A DNA stretch of 64,000 bases, from positions 1-64,000 of the forward strand of contig JBGTCD010000087.1 of NCBI GenBank assembly GCA_041749015.1. Direction: 5' to 3'. The notes beneath the pieces are model-generated. The model did no database searches. It had not been told where the DNA came from and worked only from the letters and a program-made list of their open reading frames with translations. Shown here piece by piece: positions 50,521-59,262 of the stretch. Each line of letters starts with the position of its first letter. Positions within the stretch are counted from its first letter, which is position 1. This DNA comes from JBGTCD01 sp041749015. GTDB taxonomy: Bacteria > Bacteroidota > Bacteroidia > Cytophagales > Cyclobacteriaceae. A program made the position numbers and the translations under genes.

Positions 50521-52092
50521 TTATTGTACTTCCACCAGCCTGGGAGTACCGGCATTTATTTTAAAGGTCCTGGCCAATGCCTGCTTGCTACTTGGACGCT
50601 TTACGGTTTCTATATAGTACCAATCTGCCCGGGCCTCCTCCGGTTTAAGGGTGAGGACGAGGTACCCGTGGTCACGCAGGTTGACATATTTGAGATGTGG
50701 ATTGACTCTTGGATCGGCATAAGCCTGCTCTACCATGCGGGCTGTATCTACTGAGGTGTACTCATCATAATTGGCCGCATTGATACTTGCCGTGCCCAAC
50801 TCAATGGCAAATGCACCGGCACCGGTTTCCCGATTGTAGGTATTTTTGGGATCAATTGCAGCCTCGAATGCCCATGAACAATGGGTGTCGCCTGTGAGGA
50901 AAATCACATTTTTGATGTCATGATCAATGATATGGTCTGCGATCATCCGCTTTTCGGCGTGGTATCCATCCCAGGAGTCGAGATTTCTCGGACTATTGGG
51001 AAAAGCAAAACCCAGGTCCAGATCAGAAAAGATGACCTGGTTGCCTATGAGCTGCCAGGTCCCGGTATTATTGGACAGCTTGTCCTTGAACCATTTTCTC
51101 TGGTCAGGGCCCAGCATGGAGCGGTCTTCGCTCATATATTCTGGGTGGGTCAAACTATCGAGCTGCGGGTCGCGGCCCTCCAGCCGTTCATCAAGCATGA
51201 TAACATCAGCCAGGCCACCAAAAGTAAAGGATCGGTAAAGAAGTCTGTCAGCAGGTTCTCTCATAGGCATCCATTCATAGTAAGTTTTTACCGCAGCGGC
51301 CATACGCTCACTATAGTCGCCCTCTGTATCAGGCTGATGGTTTTGAGCACCCTCCATATGAGAATCATTGGCTACTTCGTGATCGTCCCAGATGGTGATA
51401 AAGGGATGCATTTGGTGAACCGCTTTCAGGTCAGGATCAAGCCTGTATTGAGAATATCGGGTTCTGTAGTCTTGAAGGGTAATTATTTCATGTTTTGGCA
51501 AGTGAAACCGCCCCCTTGTAGTGTCTCCATAGCCATCGATCCCATACTCATAGATGTAATCCCCAAGGTGGAGTACTGCATCAAACATAGGCTGCTCAGC
51601 CATTCGGGCGTAGGAGTTGAAATACCCCCATTGATAATTGGAGCAGCTCACCACTGCAAAGCGAAGACTGTCAGGCATCCCTGACGGTGCCGTTTTGGTA
51701 CGACCAGTGATGGAGGTGCCATTAAGCCCATGAAACCGGTAGTAGTATATTTGACCCGGATTAAGGCCTTTTACATCTACTTTTACCGTAAAATCTTTTT
51801 CAGGGTTGGTGGTAAAAGTTCCTGTTTTTAGAACGTTGGAAAAATCCTCCGATTCGGATACTTCCCATTTTACCTCTATGCTTTCAAGAGAATCTGCAGG
51901 GGTGATGCGGGTCCAGATAATGACAGCATCGGTAAGTGGATCACCAGAAGCTACACCGTGATAAAAAGGCTTTTGAAGAGAATCAAGAAGATGGGAAACC
52001 TCCTCAACCCAGGGCCCTGGCTTTTGGGTTTCTGTTTTGCTGCAGGAAGTTAATATTAAAAAGAAGGAAGCTATTATGAAGATGTTTTTCAT
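50521..52092 (-). CDS. PhoD-type alkaline phosphatase lipoprotein
   Basis: This 523-residue metallophosphatase is of the PhoD family, which releases phosphate from phosphodiesters such as teichoic acids or phospholipids. The signal peptide ends in a lipobox (FLILTSC). A fibronectin-like N-terminal domain starts at FYHGVASGDPLTDAVIIWTR. The metal site is visible in HLGDYIYEYG, WDDHEVANDS and FLTGDTHCSWAF. Length and motifs are complete. It is a single gene; phosphate-regulation sites could not be recognised upstream. Confidence 0.92.
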   Translation of the reverse strand: MKNIFIIASFFLILTSCSKTETQKPGPWVEEVSHLLDSLQKPFYHGVASGDPLTDAVIIWTRITPADSLESIEVKWEVSESEDFSNVLKTGTFTTNPEKDFTVKVDVKGLNPGQIYYYRFHGLNGTSITGRTKTAPSGMPDSLRFAVVSCSNYQWGYFNSYARMAEQPMFDAVLHLGDYIYEYGIDGYGDTTRGRFHLPKHEIITLQDYRTRYSQYRLDPDLKAVHQMHPFITIWDDHEVANDSHMEGAQNHQPDTEGDYSERMAAAVKTYYEWMPMREPADRLLYRSFTFGGLADVIMLDERLEGRDPQLDSLTHPEYMSEDRSMLGPDQRKWFKDKLSNNTGTWQLIGNQVIFSDLDLGFAFPNSPRNLDSWDGYHAEKRMIADHIIDHDIKNVIFLTGDTHCSWAFEAAIDPKNTYNRETGAGAFAIELGTASINAANYDEYTSVDTARMVEQAYADPRVNPHLKYVNLRDHGYLVLTLKPEEARADWYYIETVKRPSSKQALARTFKINAGTPRLVEVQ

Positions 52093-52230
52093 TTAAAACC
52101 AGGAGTTTAATAATGGAGGCAAATTAAGAAGAAATATTAGAACCTATATTAGGGCAATGTTAAGACTTGGCTTAAGACCTAATAACCTAAGGAAATATTT
52201 TCTATTTTAGATTTCAATATTAGCACCACC

Positions 52231-52680
52231 ATGAAAAATCCTGAAGACATGCCACGACTTTTTTGTGAAGCCTGGAATCGCAGGGATGCTGCTGGAATCG
52301 CTGATTTGTTTGATGACGATGCTGATTTTGTAAATGTAGTGGGCATATGGTGGCGTAATAAAGGAGATATCCGGGAAGCCCATGATTACGGCTTAAAGGT
52401 AATCTTCAAGGATTCCGTTTTGATGGCTGGGAAAATTACCAGAAAAGATTTGGGTACTGATGTCGCTATAATCCATGCCAGAATGCATCTCAAAGGACAG
52501 ACTGTTAAAGAAAATAAGAAGACCCTTGACAGGTACACTATTTTCACTTTTGTAATGCACAAAAAAGGAGATGACTGGACCTGTGCAGCAGCTCAAAATA
52601 CAGACATAATACCTGGTGCAGAGACTAATATCAGCTCTTTAAAAGGGAAATTAAAAGGAATCTCTTATCGAAAAAATTAA
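52231..52680 (+). CDS. NTF2-like SgcJ/EcaC-type protein
   Basis: This 149-residue protein has the SnoaL-like fold. An N-terminal helix (PRLFCEAWNRRDAAGIADLF) is followed by DDDADFVNVVGIWWRNKGDI, which is typical of SgcJ/EcaC-type members, and then by long strands with TIFTFVMHKKGDDWTCAAAQNTD. No substrate is known for most members; some have hydratase or isomerase-like roles. It has no signal peptide. Upstream lies an AT-rich gap to the PhoD gene on the other strand. Confidence 0.75.
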   Translation: MKNPEDMPRLFCEAWNRRDAAGIADLFDDDADFVNVVGIWWRNKGDIREAHDYGLKVIFKDSVLMAGKITRKDLGTDVAIIHARMHLKGQTVKENKKTLDRYTIFTFVMHKKGDDWTCAAAQNTDIIPGAETNISSLKGKLKGISYRKN

Positions 52681-52801
52681 TTCTTTACTTAATTAGTCTC
52701 CTATTTTTACAATAACCTATAATCGGGATTATTATGATATTTAAGTTGGATATTTATATTAAATAATTTAGATTTAAAACAGTATTTTAACTTAATTGAT
52801 A

Positions 52802-53377
52802 ATGATGAAAAAATTAATAATATTTTTAGTCTTTATTAGTCTATTTTATAATGCAAATGCACAGGCTCCCAGAACTGAAAAGGGCACTTCAGGCTTTCAG
52901 GTAGGTATATTAGGAGGATGGGTGTATCGGGAGTTTGGGGTAAGCCCCAATATAGCTTTGAGGGCGGAGGTAGGACTGGACGCCTCAATCGGGTATGGAG
53001 GATTTTATGGAACAATTTACCACATTTATCCCCGGGTGGGATTTGAGACAAGATATTATTACAATTTTTCCAAAAGAGATCAAAAAGGAAAAAGCACCCA
53101 GGATAATGCCGCCAACTTTATAGGTCTCAGTATTATTCACTTTCCGGGACTTTTTGCTATTTCATCAGATCCGGAAGGCGAATTAAATAATCTTGTGGCA
53201 TTTTTTCCCAAATGGGGCATACGCAGGAATGTAGGCAAAAATTTCAATTTTGAAACAGGTGCAGGCGCAGGTATTGTTATTAATTTAGATGATATGGGTA
53301 ATGACATCCCCATTTTCCCTGCATATCTTATTTACCTCCGTTTTGGAGTAAAATTTGCCCGCTCCTCATTTGATTAA
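52802..53377 (+). CDS. Predicted outer-membrane beta-barrel protein
   Basis: This 191-residue protein has a signal peptide (MMKKLIIFLVFISLFYNANA). A mature part made of alternating hydrophobic and aromatic strands with glycine turns follows (GYGGFYGTIYHIYPRVGFET and FNFETGAGAGIVINLDDMG), ending in YLIYLRFGVKFARSSFD. The pattern is that of a small 8- to 10-strand outer-membrane barrel. I start at ATG 52802, because the TTG two codons earlier is unlikely. It ends exactly where the convergent hydrolase ends; the two stop codons touch. Confidence 0.65.
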   Translation: MMKKLIIFLVFISLFYNANAQAPRTEKGTSGFQVGILGGWVYREFGVSPNIALRAEVGLDASIGYGGFYGTIYHIYPRVGFETRYYYNFSKRDQKGKSTQDNAANFIGLSIIHFPGLFAISSDPEGELNNLVAFFPKWGIRRNVGKNFNFETGAGAGIVINLDDMGNDIPIFPAYLIYLRFGVKFARSSFD

Positions 53378-54262
53378 TCACTCCAGGACCTCCACCACAT
53401 TGAGTATGGACTTTACGATCAGGTCCCGCTGGGTCCATTTGAGGTCATGGCCGCTATCCTCTACCAGGTGTAATACCACTCCTGAGGCATCGGATAGCTT
53501 CGTTTCCGCAAAATGAGCATTAGAGGCAAAGACTATTTGATCTTTATTGCCATGAAGAAGCACACAGTAAGCTTTTATATTTTTCCAGAGGGGCACCATA
53601 TCATTCAGCTCTTTCTCATGGGCCAGCTTTTCGGCATTGGTTACTTTTAAGCTGCGGGGAATAAGCCAGCTCAGACTCCAATGGCTGGTAGGGTGGGTGA
53701 TCCAATAGGTGGTCTCCTCTCCGGGGGCAAGTGCCGAGGATTGAAAGATCACCCCCTCAGCAAGGTCAGGAAAATCCATGGCTATACGGGCTGCAACGGT
53801 GCCACCATAGGAGGAGCCAAGCAGAATGATATTTGGATATTGATCCTTTTTTTGAAGAAGCAGGTTACCAATCAGACTTGCCTGATCCTTGACCGAAGGC
53901 ATGGCATGACCGAAATCAGAATATCCATAACCGGGACGGTCCACCGCCAGCATCGATATTTTGGTGCGTAGAAGTGAGTCTTTAATAAAGGTAGTCCAGA
54001 ATGAGGAGGAGGACGGGGCCCCATGAATAAACACGACCAGTGGCAAGGTGTCAGGCCCGGCTTCAACATAGCGAAGGGTTCTATCTTCAGGCCCATCAAA
54101 ATATCCAACCTGAAAATGCTCGATATGATGCCTCTTAGAAAACCGTTCCCACTGCCGATCTGACTTTCTAAATTGGGTAAATTCAAAAATAAAAATCAGG
54201 GCAGCGATGGTCAATAATAGCCCATGAAACCTTTTCTTTCTTATCAACCTTCTGATTTTCAT
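53378..54262 (-). CDS. Membrane-anchored alpha/beta hydrolase
   Basis: This 294-residue alpha/beta hydrolase has an N-terminal membrane anchor (about residues 12-30, FHGLLLTIAALIFIFEFTQF). The catalytic triad is visible: Ser in ILLGSSYGGTVAARI (nucleophile elbow), Asp in LLHGNKDQIVFAS and His in VEDSGHDLKWTQ. The oxyanion region is FIHGAPSSSSFW. The substrate is unknown. It lies opposite to its neighbour's stop and is followed on the same strand by the TIM-barrel gene upstream at 54319, so an operon is possible. Confidence 0.85.
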   Translation of the reverse strand: MKIRRLIRKKRFHGLLLTIAALIFIFEFTQFRKSDRQWERFSKRHHIEHFQVGYFDGPEDRTLRYVEAGPDTLPLVVFIHGAPSSSSFWTTFIKDSLLRTKISMLAVDRPGYGYSDFGHAMPSVKDQASLIGNLLLQKKDQYPNIILLGSSYGGTVAARIAMDFPDLAEGVIFQSSALAPGEETTYWITHPTSHWSLSWLIPRSLKVTNAEKLAHEKELNDMVPLWKNIKAYCVLLHGNKDQIVFASNAHFAETKLSDASGVVLHLVEDSGHDLKWTQRDLIVKSILNVVEVLE

Positions 54263-54318
54263 AATTAGGGGGAATACCTGCTTGACCTAAGCAACAAAAA
54301 TAAAAGAAAAAGGATTAA

Positions 54319-55185
54319 CTACACAGTACAAATTTTTATTGCATTTTTCAAGGATTTGATCAGGTCATCTGATTTGGGGATGAATTCCTGGCCCACAAAC
54401 CCGGTAAAACCGGTATCATGGATGGCTTTCATAATAGCAGGATAGTTAAGCTCCTGACTCTGGTCAATTTCGTTGCGACCGGGCACCCCTGCTGTATGGT
54501 AATGGGCAAAGTGCTGATGATGCTTTTTGATGGTTGCAATTATATCGCCTTCCATGATCTGCATGTGATAGATATCGTATAAAAGCTTGAAATGGTCAGA
54601 GCCAATTTTTTCTGAAAGTGCCACCCCCCAGGTGGTATTGTCACATTGATAATCGGGATGGTCTACCTTGCTATTGAGTAATTCCATAATCAGCCTTATC
54701 CCATATTTTTCAGCAAGCTTGACCATCGGTTCCAGCCCGCGGGCACAAAAGTCCAGACCGGCAGCATTATCAATATTACCCCGGTTTCCTGAAAAGCAAA
54801 TGATGTTTTCCAATCCGTGATCTGCAGCCATAGGGATCAGCTTTTCATAATCCTTATGCAACTGCCCATGGTATTGGGGATGGTTGAATCCTTTTTCAAT
54901 GCCCAGACTGCTGCCATTGGCCACCGCACAGGTGAGTCCTTTTTTAATAACGGTATGATACTCGTCGGGGTCCAGAAGTTCGATGGATTCTATGCCTATT
55001 TCTTTCACCAGGTCGCACAACTCTTCAAGGTTATATTGCCCATAGGTCCAGCGGCTAACAGAGTGTCTGAAGCCAGTTTTTCTTTGATTGGGAGTAGTTC
55101 GGGAGGAGGAGTTAAAACTAAATCCCGGCATGGACAATGCCATACCGCCCAGAGCTAAAATTCGCAAAACATCGATCCTTTCCAT
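54319..55185 (-). CDS. Exported hydroxypyruvate-isomerase-like TIM barrel
   Basis: This 288-residue protein belongs to the AP endonuclease 2/xylose isomerase-like barrel family. An N-terminal hydrophobic leader (MERIDVLRILALGGMALSMP) suggests export. Metal ligands and catalytic residues are seen in RLIMELLNSK (Glu), LLYDIYHMQIMEGD (Asp, His), FAHYHTAGVPGR (His) and GFVGQEFIPK (Glu). Cytoplasmic relatives isomerise hydroxypyruvate or keto-sugars. The true substrate here is unknown. It lies divergent from a response regulator with a 146-base gap. Confidence 0.82.
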   Translation of the reverse strand: MERIDVLRILALGGMALSMPGFSFNSSSRTTPNQRKTGFRHSVSRWTYGQYNLEELCDLVKEIGIESIELLDPDEYHTVIKKGLTCAVANGSSLGIEKGFNHPQYHGQLHKDYEKLIPMAADHGLENIICFSGNRGNIDNAAGLDFCARGLEPMVKLAEKYGIRLIMELLNSKVDHPDYQCDNTTWGVALSEKIGSDHFKLLYDIYHMQIMEGDIIATIKKHHQHFAHYHTAGVPGRNEIDQSQELNYPAIMKAIHDTGFTGFVGQEFIPKSDDLIKSLKNAIKICTV

Positions 55186-55331
55186 TTTAGTGGGAATAAA
55201 GTTAAGTGGGTAAATTTAATTAAACTTGCCAAATGATAACTAGCTTCATCGGTATATTGCTAATTTTGTGCAAATCTTAATTTGTCCTATCTTTCGATAA
55301 TTAACGCTTAAAACGCTATACTATATCATCT

Positions 55332-55709
55332 ATGAGGATATTTCTGGTAGAGGATGACCCCATCTATGCTGAATTCATAAAAAAGGCGTTGATTCAACGC
55401 AAATATAAGATCAATGCTTTTTTAAACGCGGAGGATTGCCTGTTGGCTATGAATGCTAACGTACCGGATGTGATCATTATTGATTATAAGCTTCCTGGTA
55501 TGAATGGGATTGAGCTTTATGAGGCCGTAACAAAAAAAATTGATGAGGATAAGGTGAAGCTAATCATGTTGAGCTCCATTGAGGATGGCAACCTTGTTTT
55601 AGATTTTATCAAACGTGGCGTCCGTGATTATGTGGTCAAAGATGATGATGTAATAGACTCCCTCGAAGCGGTTATTGAGGGGAATGATGATTTTTATTTT
55701 GATGATTAG
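55332..55709 (+). CDS. CheY-like stand-alone response regulator
   Basis: This 125-residue receiver domain has no output domain. The acidic pocket is Glu7-Asp8-Asp9 (LVEDDP), the phospho-acceptor Asp51 (IIIDYKLPG), the switch Ser in LIMLSSIED and the Lys in YVVKDDD. It must signal by protein contact. Its gene meets the histidine kinase gene tail to tail with a 38-base overlap of coding sequence, so each transcript is antisense to the other's end. The kinase is the obvious candidate partner. Confidence 0.93.
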   Translation: MRIFLVEDDPIYAEFIKKALIQRKYKINAFLNAEDCLLAMNANVPDVIIIDYKLPGMNGIELYEAVTKKIDEDKVKLIMLSSIEDGNLVLDFIKRGVRDYVVKDDDVIDSLEAVIEGNDDFYFDD

Positions 55710-56589
55710 GACCATTCAGCGGTAATGCCACACTGAAAATAGCCCCATTTCCATTGGCTGGTGCATAACTTATATCACCACCAAGCCCTTCTACCAATGA
55801 TTTAGTGATGGATAAGCCCAGTCCTGATGAAGACTCCCCGCCAGTGGGTCGGGCACTCAGGACCTGAAATTTATGAAACAACAGCGGCAATTCCTCTTCT
55901 ATTAATCCTGGTCCCTGGTCTTTAATCTCAAGCAAATAATGCCCGTCGGCTTTTTTCAGGGATACGGATACAATTGTTTCTTTCGGGGAAAACTTTAAGG
56001 CATTAGACATCAGATTTTCTATGATTCTGGTTAGATATTGGCGGTCGGTGATGAGCCTAAATTCTTCTTCTTCCTTAAAGTGAACCAGGATCATTTTATG
56101 CGCTGCCGGACTTTGAAATGATCTTACGACTGATTTTGTAAGTTCTTTAGCCTTAACTTCAGAAAGGTTAAGTTCTATCCCACCGCTTTCGAGGGCTCTG
56201 ATATCAAGCAGGTTACGAATGAGTTCCAGGCCATCTTTTATCACATGATTGATTTTCCCCAGGTATTCTTTTTGGTCATCATCGAGATTTTCTTTTGCCA
56301 TTGACATCAGACTTACCAGGGCAAATATTTTGTTGAGAGGTGATTTCAAATCATGAGAGACAATACTGATGATATTATTTTTTTCTTCATCCAGGAGTTT
56401 TAGTTTATGATTTTGCTCTAAAAGCATTCTATTTTTCCTTCGGATTTCTACACCCTGATCTTTGAGCAGTTTATTTAAAACCTTAAGCTTGTTTTGGGCA
56501 TACCGGGCTCTGAGCACCACATAAACCAGAATGGCTGCTAAGCCACCTGCAACTAAAACCACAAGTAAAATTTCTTTCTCCGAACTCAT
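55672..56589 (-). CDS. Sensor histidine kinase
   Basis: This 305-residue kinase has one N-terminal membrane helix (about 8-28, LLVVLVAGGLAAILVYVVL). A coiled-coil linker to about 70 follows, then a HisKA dimerisation domain with the phospho-His in IVSHDLKSPLNKIFALV, and an HATPase domain. ATP-site motifs are ENLMSNALKFSP (N box), IKDQGPGLIEEEL (G1) and SSGLGLSITKSLVEGLGG (G2). It has no extracellular sensor domain. Its end overlaps the response regulator gene on the opposite strand by 38 bases. A lipoprotein gene lies 3 bases upstream on the same strand. Confidence 0.93.
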   Translation of the reverse strand: MSSEKEILLVVLVAGGLAAILVYVVLRARYAQNKLKVLNKLLKDQGVEIRRKNRMLLEQNHKLKLLDEEKNNIISIVSHDLKSPLNKIFALVSLMSMAKENLDDDQKEYLGKINHVIKDGLELIRNLLDIRALESGGIELNLSEVKAKELTKSVVRSFQSPAAHKMILVHFKEEEEFRLITDRQYLTRIIENLMSNALKFSPKETIVSVSLKKADGHYLLEIKDQGPGLIEEELPLLFHKFQVLSARPTGGESSSGLGLSITKSLVEGLGGDISYAPANGNGAIFSVALPLNGPNHQNKNHHSPQ

Positions 56590-56592
56590 GGA

Positions 56593-57051
56593 CTATCTTA
56601 ATTTTAAACGTACTTCCTCCTTATGGTCCAAAGGAATTTTGAGGGGCACGCCTCTATAATTAATAAATATAGTGCCGTAATATCTTAATTCTACCCTTTT
56701 GCCATCCAGCAATCCGAACAAATCATTCAGGAAGTCAAGGTCTTCAATGTTGACGAGGGCATCCACTGGGACCGAAAATTCTTCCATCCCTTTGATCAAG
56801 GTTTTATGCGTTTGGGTAAGATCAGCAATTTTTTTCCCTTTCATTTCAATGGAAATGTCAGATTTACGTAGCCGGATCGATTGTTTATTGGGGTTATAGA
56901 ATATGGCATCCCCACTTAATAGAATTTGATCGCCTTTGACACCAACAATTTTGACATTTCTGACATCTTTGAATACTGGTGCTTCTTCCGGGCGGGTACA
57001 TGCATTGGCAAACAGGAGAATAAGAAAAAATGAGGAAATTACTTGGTTCAT
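56593..57051 (-). CDS. LEA14-like (LEA type 2) lipoprotein
   Basis: This 152-residue lipoprotein has the signal MNQVISSFFLILLFANAC (lipobox ANAC). The mature domain has the all-beta LEA14/WHy-like shape with FYNPNKQSIRLRKSDISIE (the NP motif of LEA14 proteins), HKTLIKGMEEFSVPV and LKIPLDHKEEVRLK. Relatives are stress or outer-membrane-linked proteins without known enzyme activity. It lies 3 bases upstream of the histidine kinase gene and is probably co-transcribed with it, so it may supply the envelope signal that the kinase senses; this is inference. Confidence 0.7.
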   Translation of the reverse strand: MNQVISSFFLILLFANACTRPEEAPVFKDVRNVKIVGVKGDQILLSGDAIFYNPNKQSIRLRKSDISIEMKGKKIADLTQTHKTLIKGMEEFSVPVDALVNIEDLDFLNDLFGLLDGKRVELRYYGTIFINYRGVPLKIPLDHKEEVRLKLR

Positions 57052-57200
57052 GAACTACAAGATTAGGGTTATTAGGGTTTATCTCAAAAAGGTTGCCAGA
57101 AATTAAACACTTGCTTAACTGTTATTCGATAAAAATAATTTTAGAATGCGATTAAAAAAATAATTAAAGGGCAACTTACCTTTGTCGAAACGTATAAATA

Positions 57201-57845
57201 ATGGTCTCAAGTCTCACCGAAGAATCCCTTGAAATGGTGGCCCAAAGCCTTTCGGATGAAGGTTACTTCATTTGGGATAATTTTTTAAATCCCGAGGAGA
57301 TTAAGGACCTACACGGAATAGCGCACGGCCAGTTTCATAAAGGGCGATTTAAGAAAGCAGGCATTGGAAAAAACCAGGACCATAAGGTTATTACCAGAAT
57401 AAGGGGGGACTACATCAGGTGGGTTGAGCCGGATCAGGCACTGCCACCTACCAGGGCCTATATGGACAAACTCCGTGAGTTAATGGCATATCTAAATCGT
57501 TCCTGTTTTCTGGGTTTGAAAGACATGGAGCTCCATTATGCGGTTTATCCCAAGGGAACCGGTTATGAGAGACATGTTGACCAATTTCGTGCAGATACCC
57601 ATAGGAGAATTTCTGTGGTGACATACCTTAATCCAGTTTGGAAACCAGAATATGCGGGACAACTTAGATTATATCTGGAAGATCAGGAAGCTGGTCAATA
57701 CAAGGATGTTTTTCCGATGCCAGGTCGTATGGTGTGTTTTAGAAGTGAGGGTTTCCCGCATGAGGTTTTACCAGCCACAAAGTCACGATACAGCATTACG
57801 GGTTGGCTTTTAGATCAGCTTCATGACCTGCCTTTTAATCAATAA
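57201..57845 (+). CDS. 2OG-Fe(II) oxygenase, prolyl-4-hydroxylase type
   Basis: This 214-residue jelly-roll oxygenase uses iron and 2-oxoglutarate to hydroxylate a protein or small molecule. The iron triad is clear: His and Asp in GYERHVDQFRAD, the second His in GFPHEVLPA, and the 2-oxoglutarate arginine in KSRYSITGWL. The N-terminal helices (SLTEESLEMVAQSLSDEGYF) precede the fold. The substrate is unknown. A TACCTTTG box at 57177-57184 may be its promoter. It overlaps the convergent lipoprotein gene by 7 bases. Confidence 0.88.
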   Translation: MVSSLTEESLEMVAQSLSDEGYFIWDNFLNPEEIKDLHGIAHGQFHKGRFKKAGIGKNQDHKVITRIRGDYIRWVEPDQALPPTRAYMDKLRELMAYLNRSCFLGLKDMELHYAVYPKGTGYERHVDQFRADTHRRISVVTYLNPVWKPEYAGQLRLYLEDQEAGQYKDVFPMPGRMVCFRSEGFPHEVLPATKSRYSITGWLLDQLHDLPFNQ

Positions 57846-58753
57846 TTAAGGGGAAGGCCAAGGCTATCGCGTAGGTGGATATCACCAGTTTTATTTTTGG
57901 TCCAATAATCTGTTTTGATTGTTTTATTAAGAGTGCCTTTTGAAACCAGGGTAGGATCATTGCCATCAAAGCGGTGTTCTTCCCAGCCGAGGATTTGATA
58001 AGGAAATACAGACTCCAAATGGATATTAAGCTTTCGATCCATATATTCCAGGTGGTAGGTTAAAGTTTGATCATCCTGAGTAATATAGGATCGTGCTTTT
58101 AATGGGCCAAGTGATTGATGACTTGCTCTAGAGTAAAACAGCCCAGGTACAAAGTGATCTTCCTGCTCGGAAATATCCCAGGGATTAATTTTTAATCGTA
58201 CCCACAAGGCATCTTCCAGCAGATTACCTTCAAGGTGGAAATTCTGATCACCTTCTTTTTCGAAATATGAATGTGAATTGACATCGTAATGCCCATTATG
58301 GAAATTAAGTTGACCATATACATGACCGCACCACTCTTGACTGCTCATTGAGGCCTTTAAGGTAAAGGGGTGGGCAGGGTTATCAAAGGGATGGAAAACT
58401 GATAGCATCATAGAGTATGGGTAGATGCCGGTGGTGAAATTGCGGGTCATATTCATTTTCATTACTTTCACCTTTTTCGCACCCTCAGCATCCGGTTGAT
58501 CTAATTTCACATGGGTTTCGGGGTGGACGTCTTCTGTAACAAAAATGATCACGGCCTGTCCTTCCCGGTATTCTCCGTACCGGTATTGCACGAGATCATA
58601 AGAGGATATTTCAGCTTGCCCACTATACCAATATTCATTGAATGCAGACCTGAGACTATCAGGCACACTGGAAGATTGGATTCGGTTTTCAGGACTGGAG
58701 CAGGCTCCCAGGGCCGTCATGCATAATAATATTATTCCCAAACGGTTGCTCAT
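57839..58753 (-). CDS. Exported lipoprotein of unknown function
   Basis: This lipoprotein is 304 residues long from ATG 58753, chosen because the signal sequence MSNRLGIILLCMTALGAC starts there; an upstream ATG at 58804 would add 17 residues with no signal logic. The lipobox is LGAC. The mature protein is beta-rich and has many aromatics and histidines (IYPYSMMLSVFHPFDNPAHP, WCGHVYGQLNFHNGHYDVN). I recognise no family with a known function. It overlaps the 3' end of the 2OG oxygenase gene by 7 bases. Confidence 0.7.
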   Translation of the reverse strand: MSNRLGIILLCMTALGACSSPENRIQSSSVPDSLRSAFNEYWYSGQAEISSYDLVQYRYGEYREGQAVIIFVTEDVHPETHVKLDQPDAEGAKKVKVMKMNMTRNFTTGIYPYSMMLSVFHPFDNPAHPFTLKASMSSQEWCGHVYGQLNFHNGHYDVNSHSYFEKEGDQNFHLEGNLLEDALWVRLKINPWDISEQEDHFVPGLFYSRASHQSLGPLKARSYITQDDQTLTYHLEYMDRKLNIHLESVFPYQILGWEEHRFDGNDPTLVSKGTLNKTIKTDYWTKNKTGDIHLRDSLGLPLNY

Positions 58754-58811
58754 GGTTAAAGATGTTTGCTGTGAAAAACAATTTGTTAAATGAATTAGTG
58801 TCATTTAAATT

Positions 58812-59207
58812 TTAAAAAGGGCCCCACATGCCTTCTTCCACTATTTCGAGCACATTTTTTTCGGGGTCTTCAAAATAAAAGGAATGGTGACCCCTTGGCC
58901 ATTCCGCTTCATGGGTAATTTTGATCCCTGCGGCTTCAATTCTTTTTTTCCAGGATAGATAATCTTTCCTGCGTACCTCAAAGGCAATATGCTGAGGCCC
59001 TTCTGCAAAATGGGATGGAAGTTCTTTCTCCTCCCTGGTGGTGTTGGGGTTAAAGCAAAGCAAGACTGAAGTACCAGAACGAAAAAACACATGGCGACCT
59101 TCCACCCGACTGATTAGCGGAAACCCCAGCTTTTTATGATAAAATGCTTCTGCTCCTTCCAGGTCCCGGATGTATAGGCAGGTTTCTTTAATCTGAATAA
59201 TTGACAT
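58812..59207 (-). CDS. VOC-family (glyoxalase-like) protein
   Basis: This 131-residue protein has the paired beta-alpha-beta-beta-beta modules of the vicinal oxygen chelate fold. Metal ligands are likely His in PQHIAFEVRR and Glu in PEKNVLEIVEEG, with HHSFYFEDP in the second module. I start at ATG 59207 (MSIIQIKETCLYIRDLEG), where the family usually begins; an upstream ATG at 59273 would overlap the previous gene by 11 bases. The substrate is unknown. It follows the flavoprotein gene on the same strand. Confidence 0.85.
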   Translation of the reverse strand: MSIIQIKETCLYIRDLEGAEAFYHKKLGFPLISRVEGRHVFFRSGTSVLLCFNPNTTREEKELPSHFAEGPQHIAFEVRRKDYLSWKKRIEAAGIKITHEAEWPRGHHSFYFEDPEKNVLEIVEEGMWGPF

Positions 59208-59262
59208 AGCAGGTTTTGAAAAAAGGGCTACATTTTTAATTCGAAACAATGAATGAAGGACA

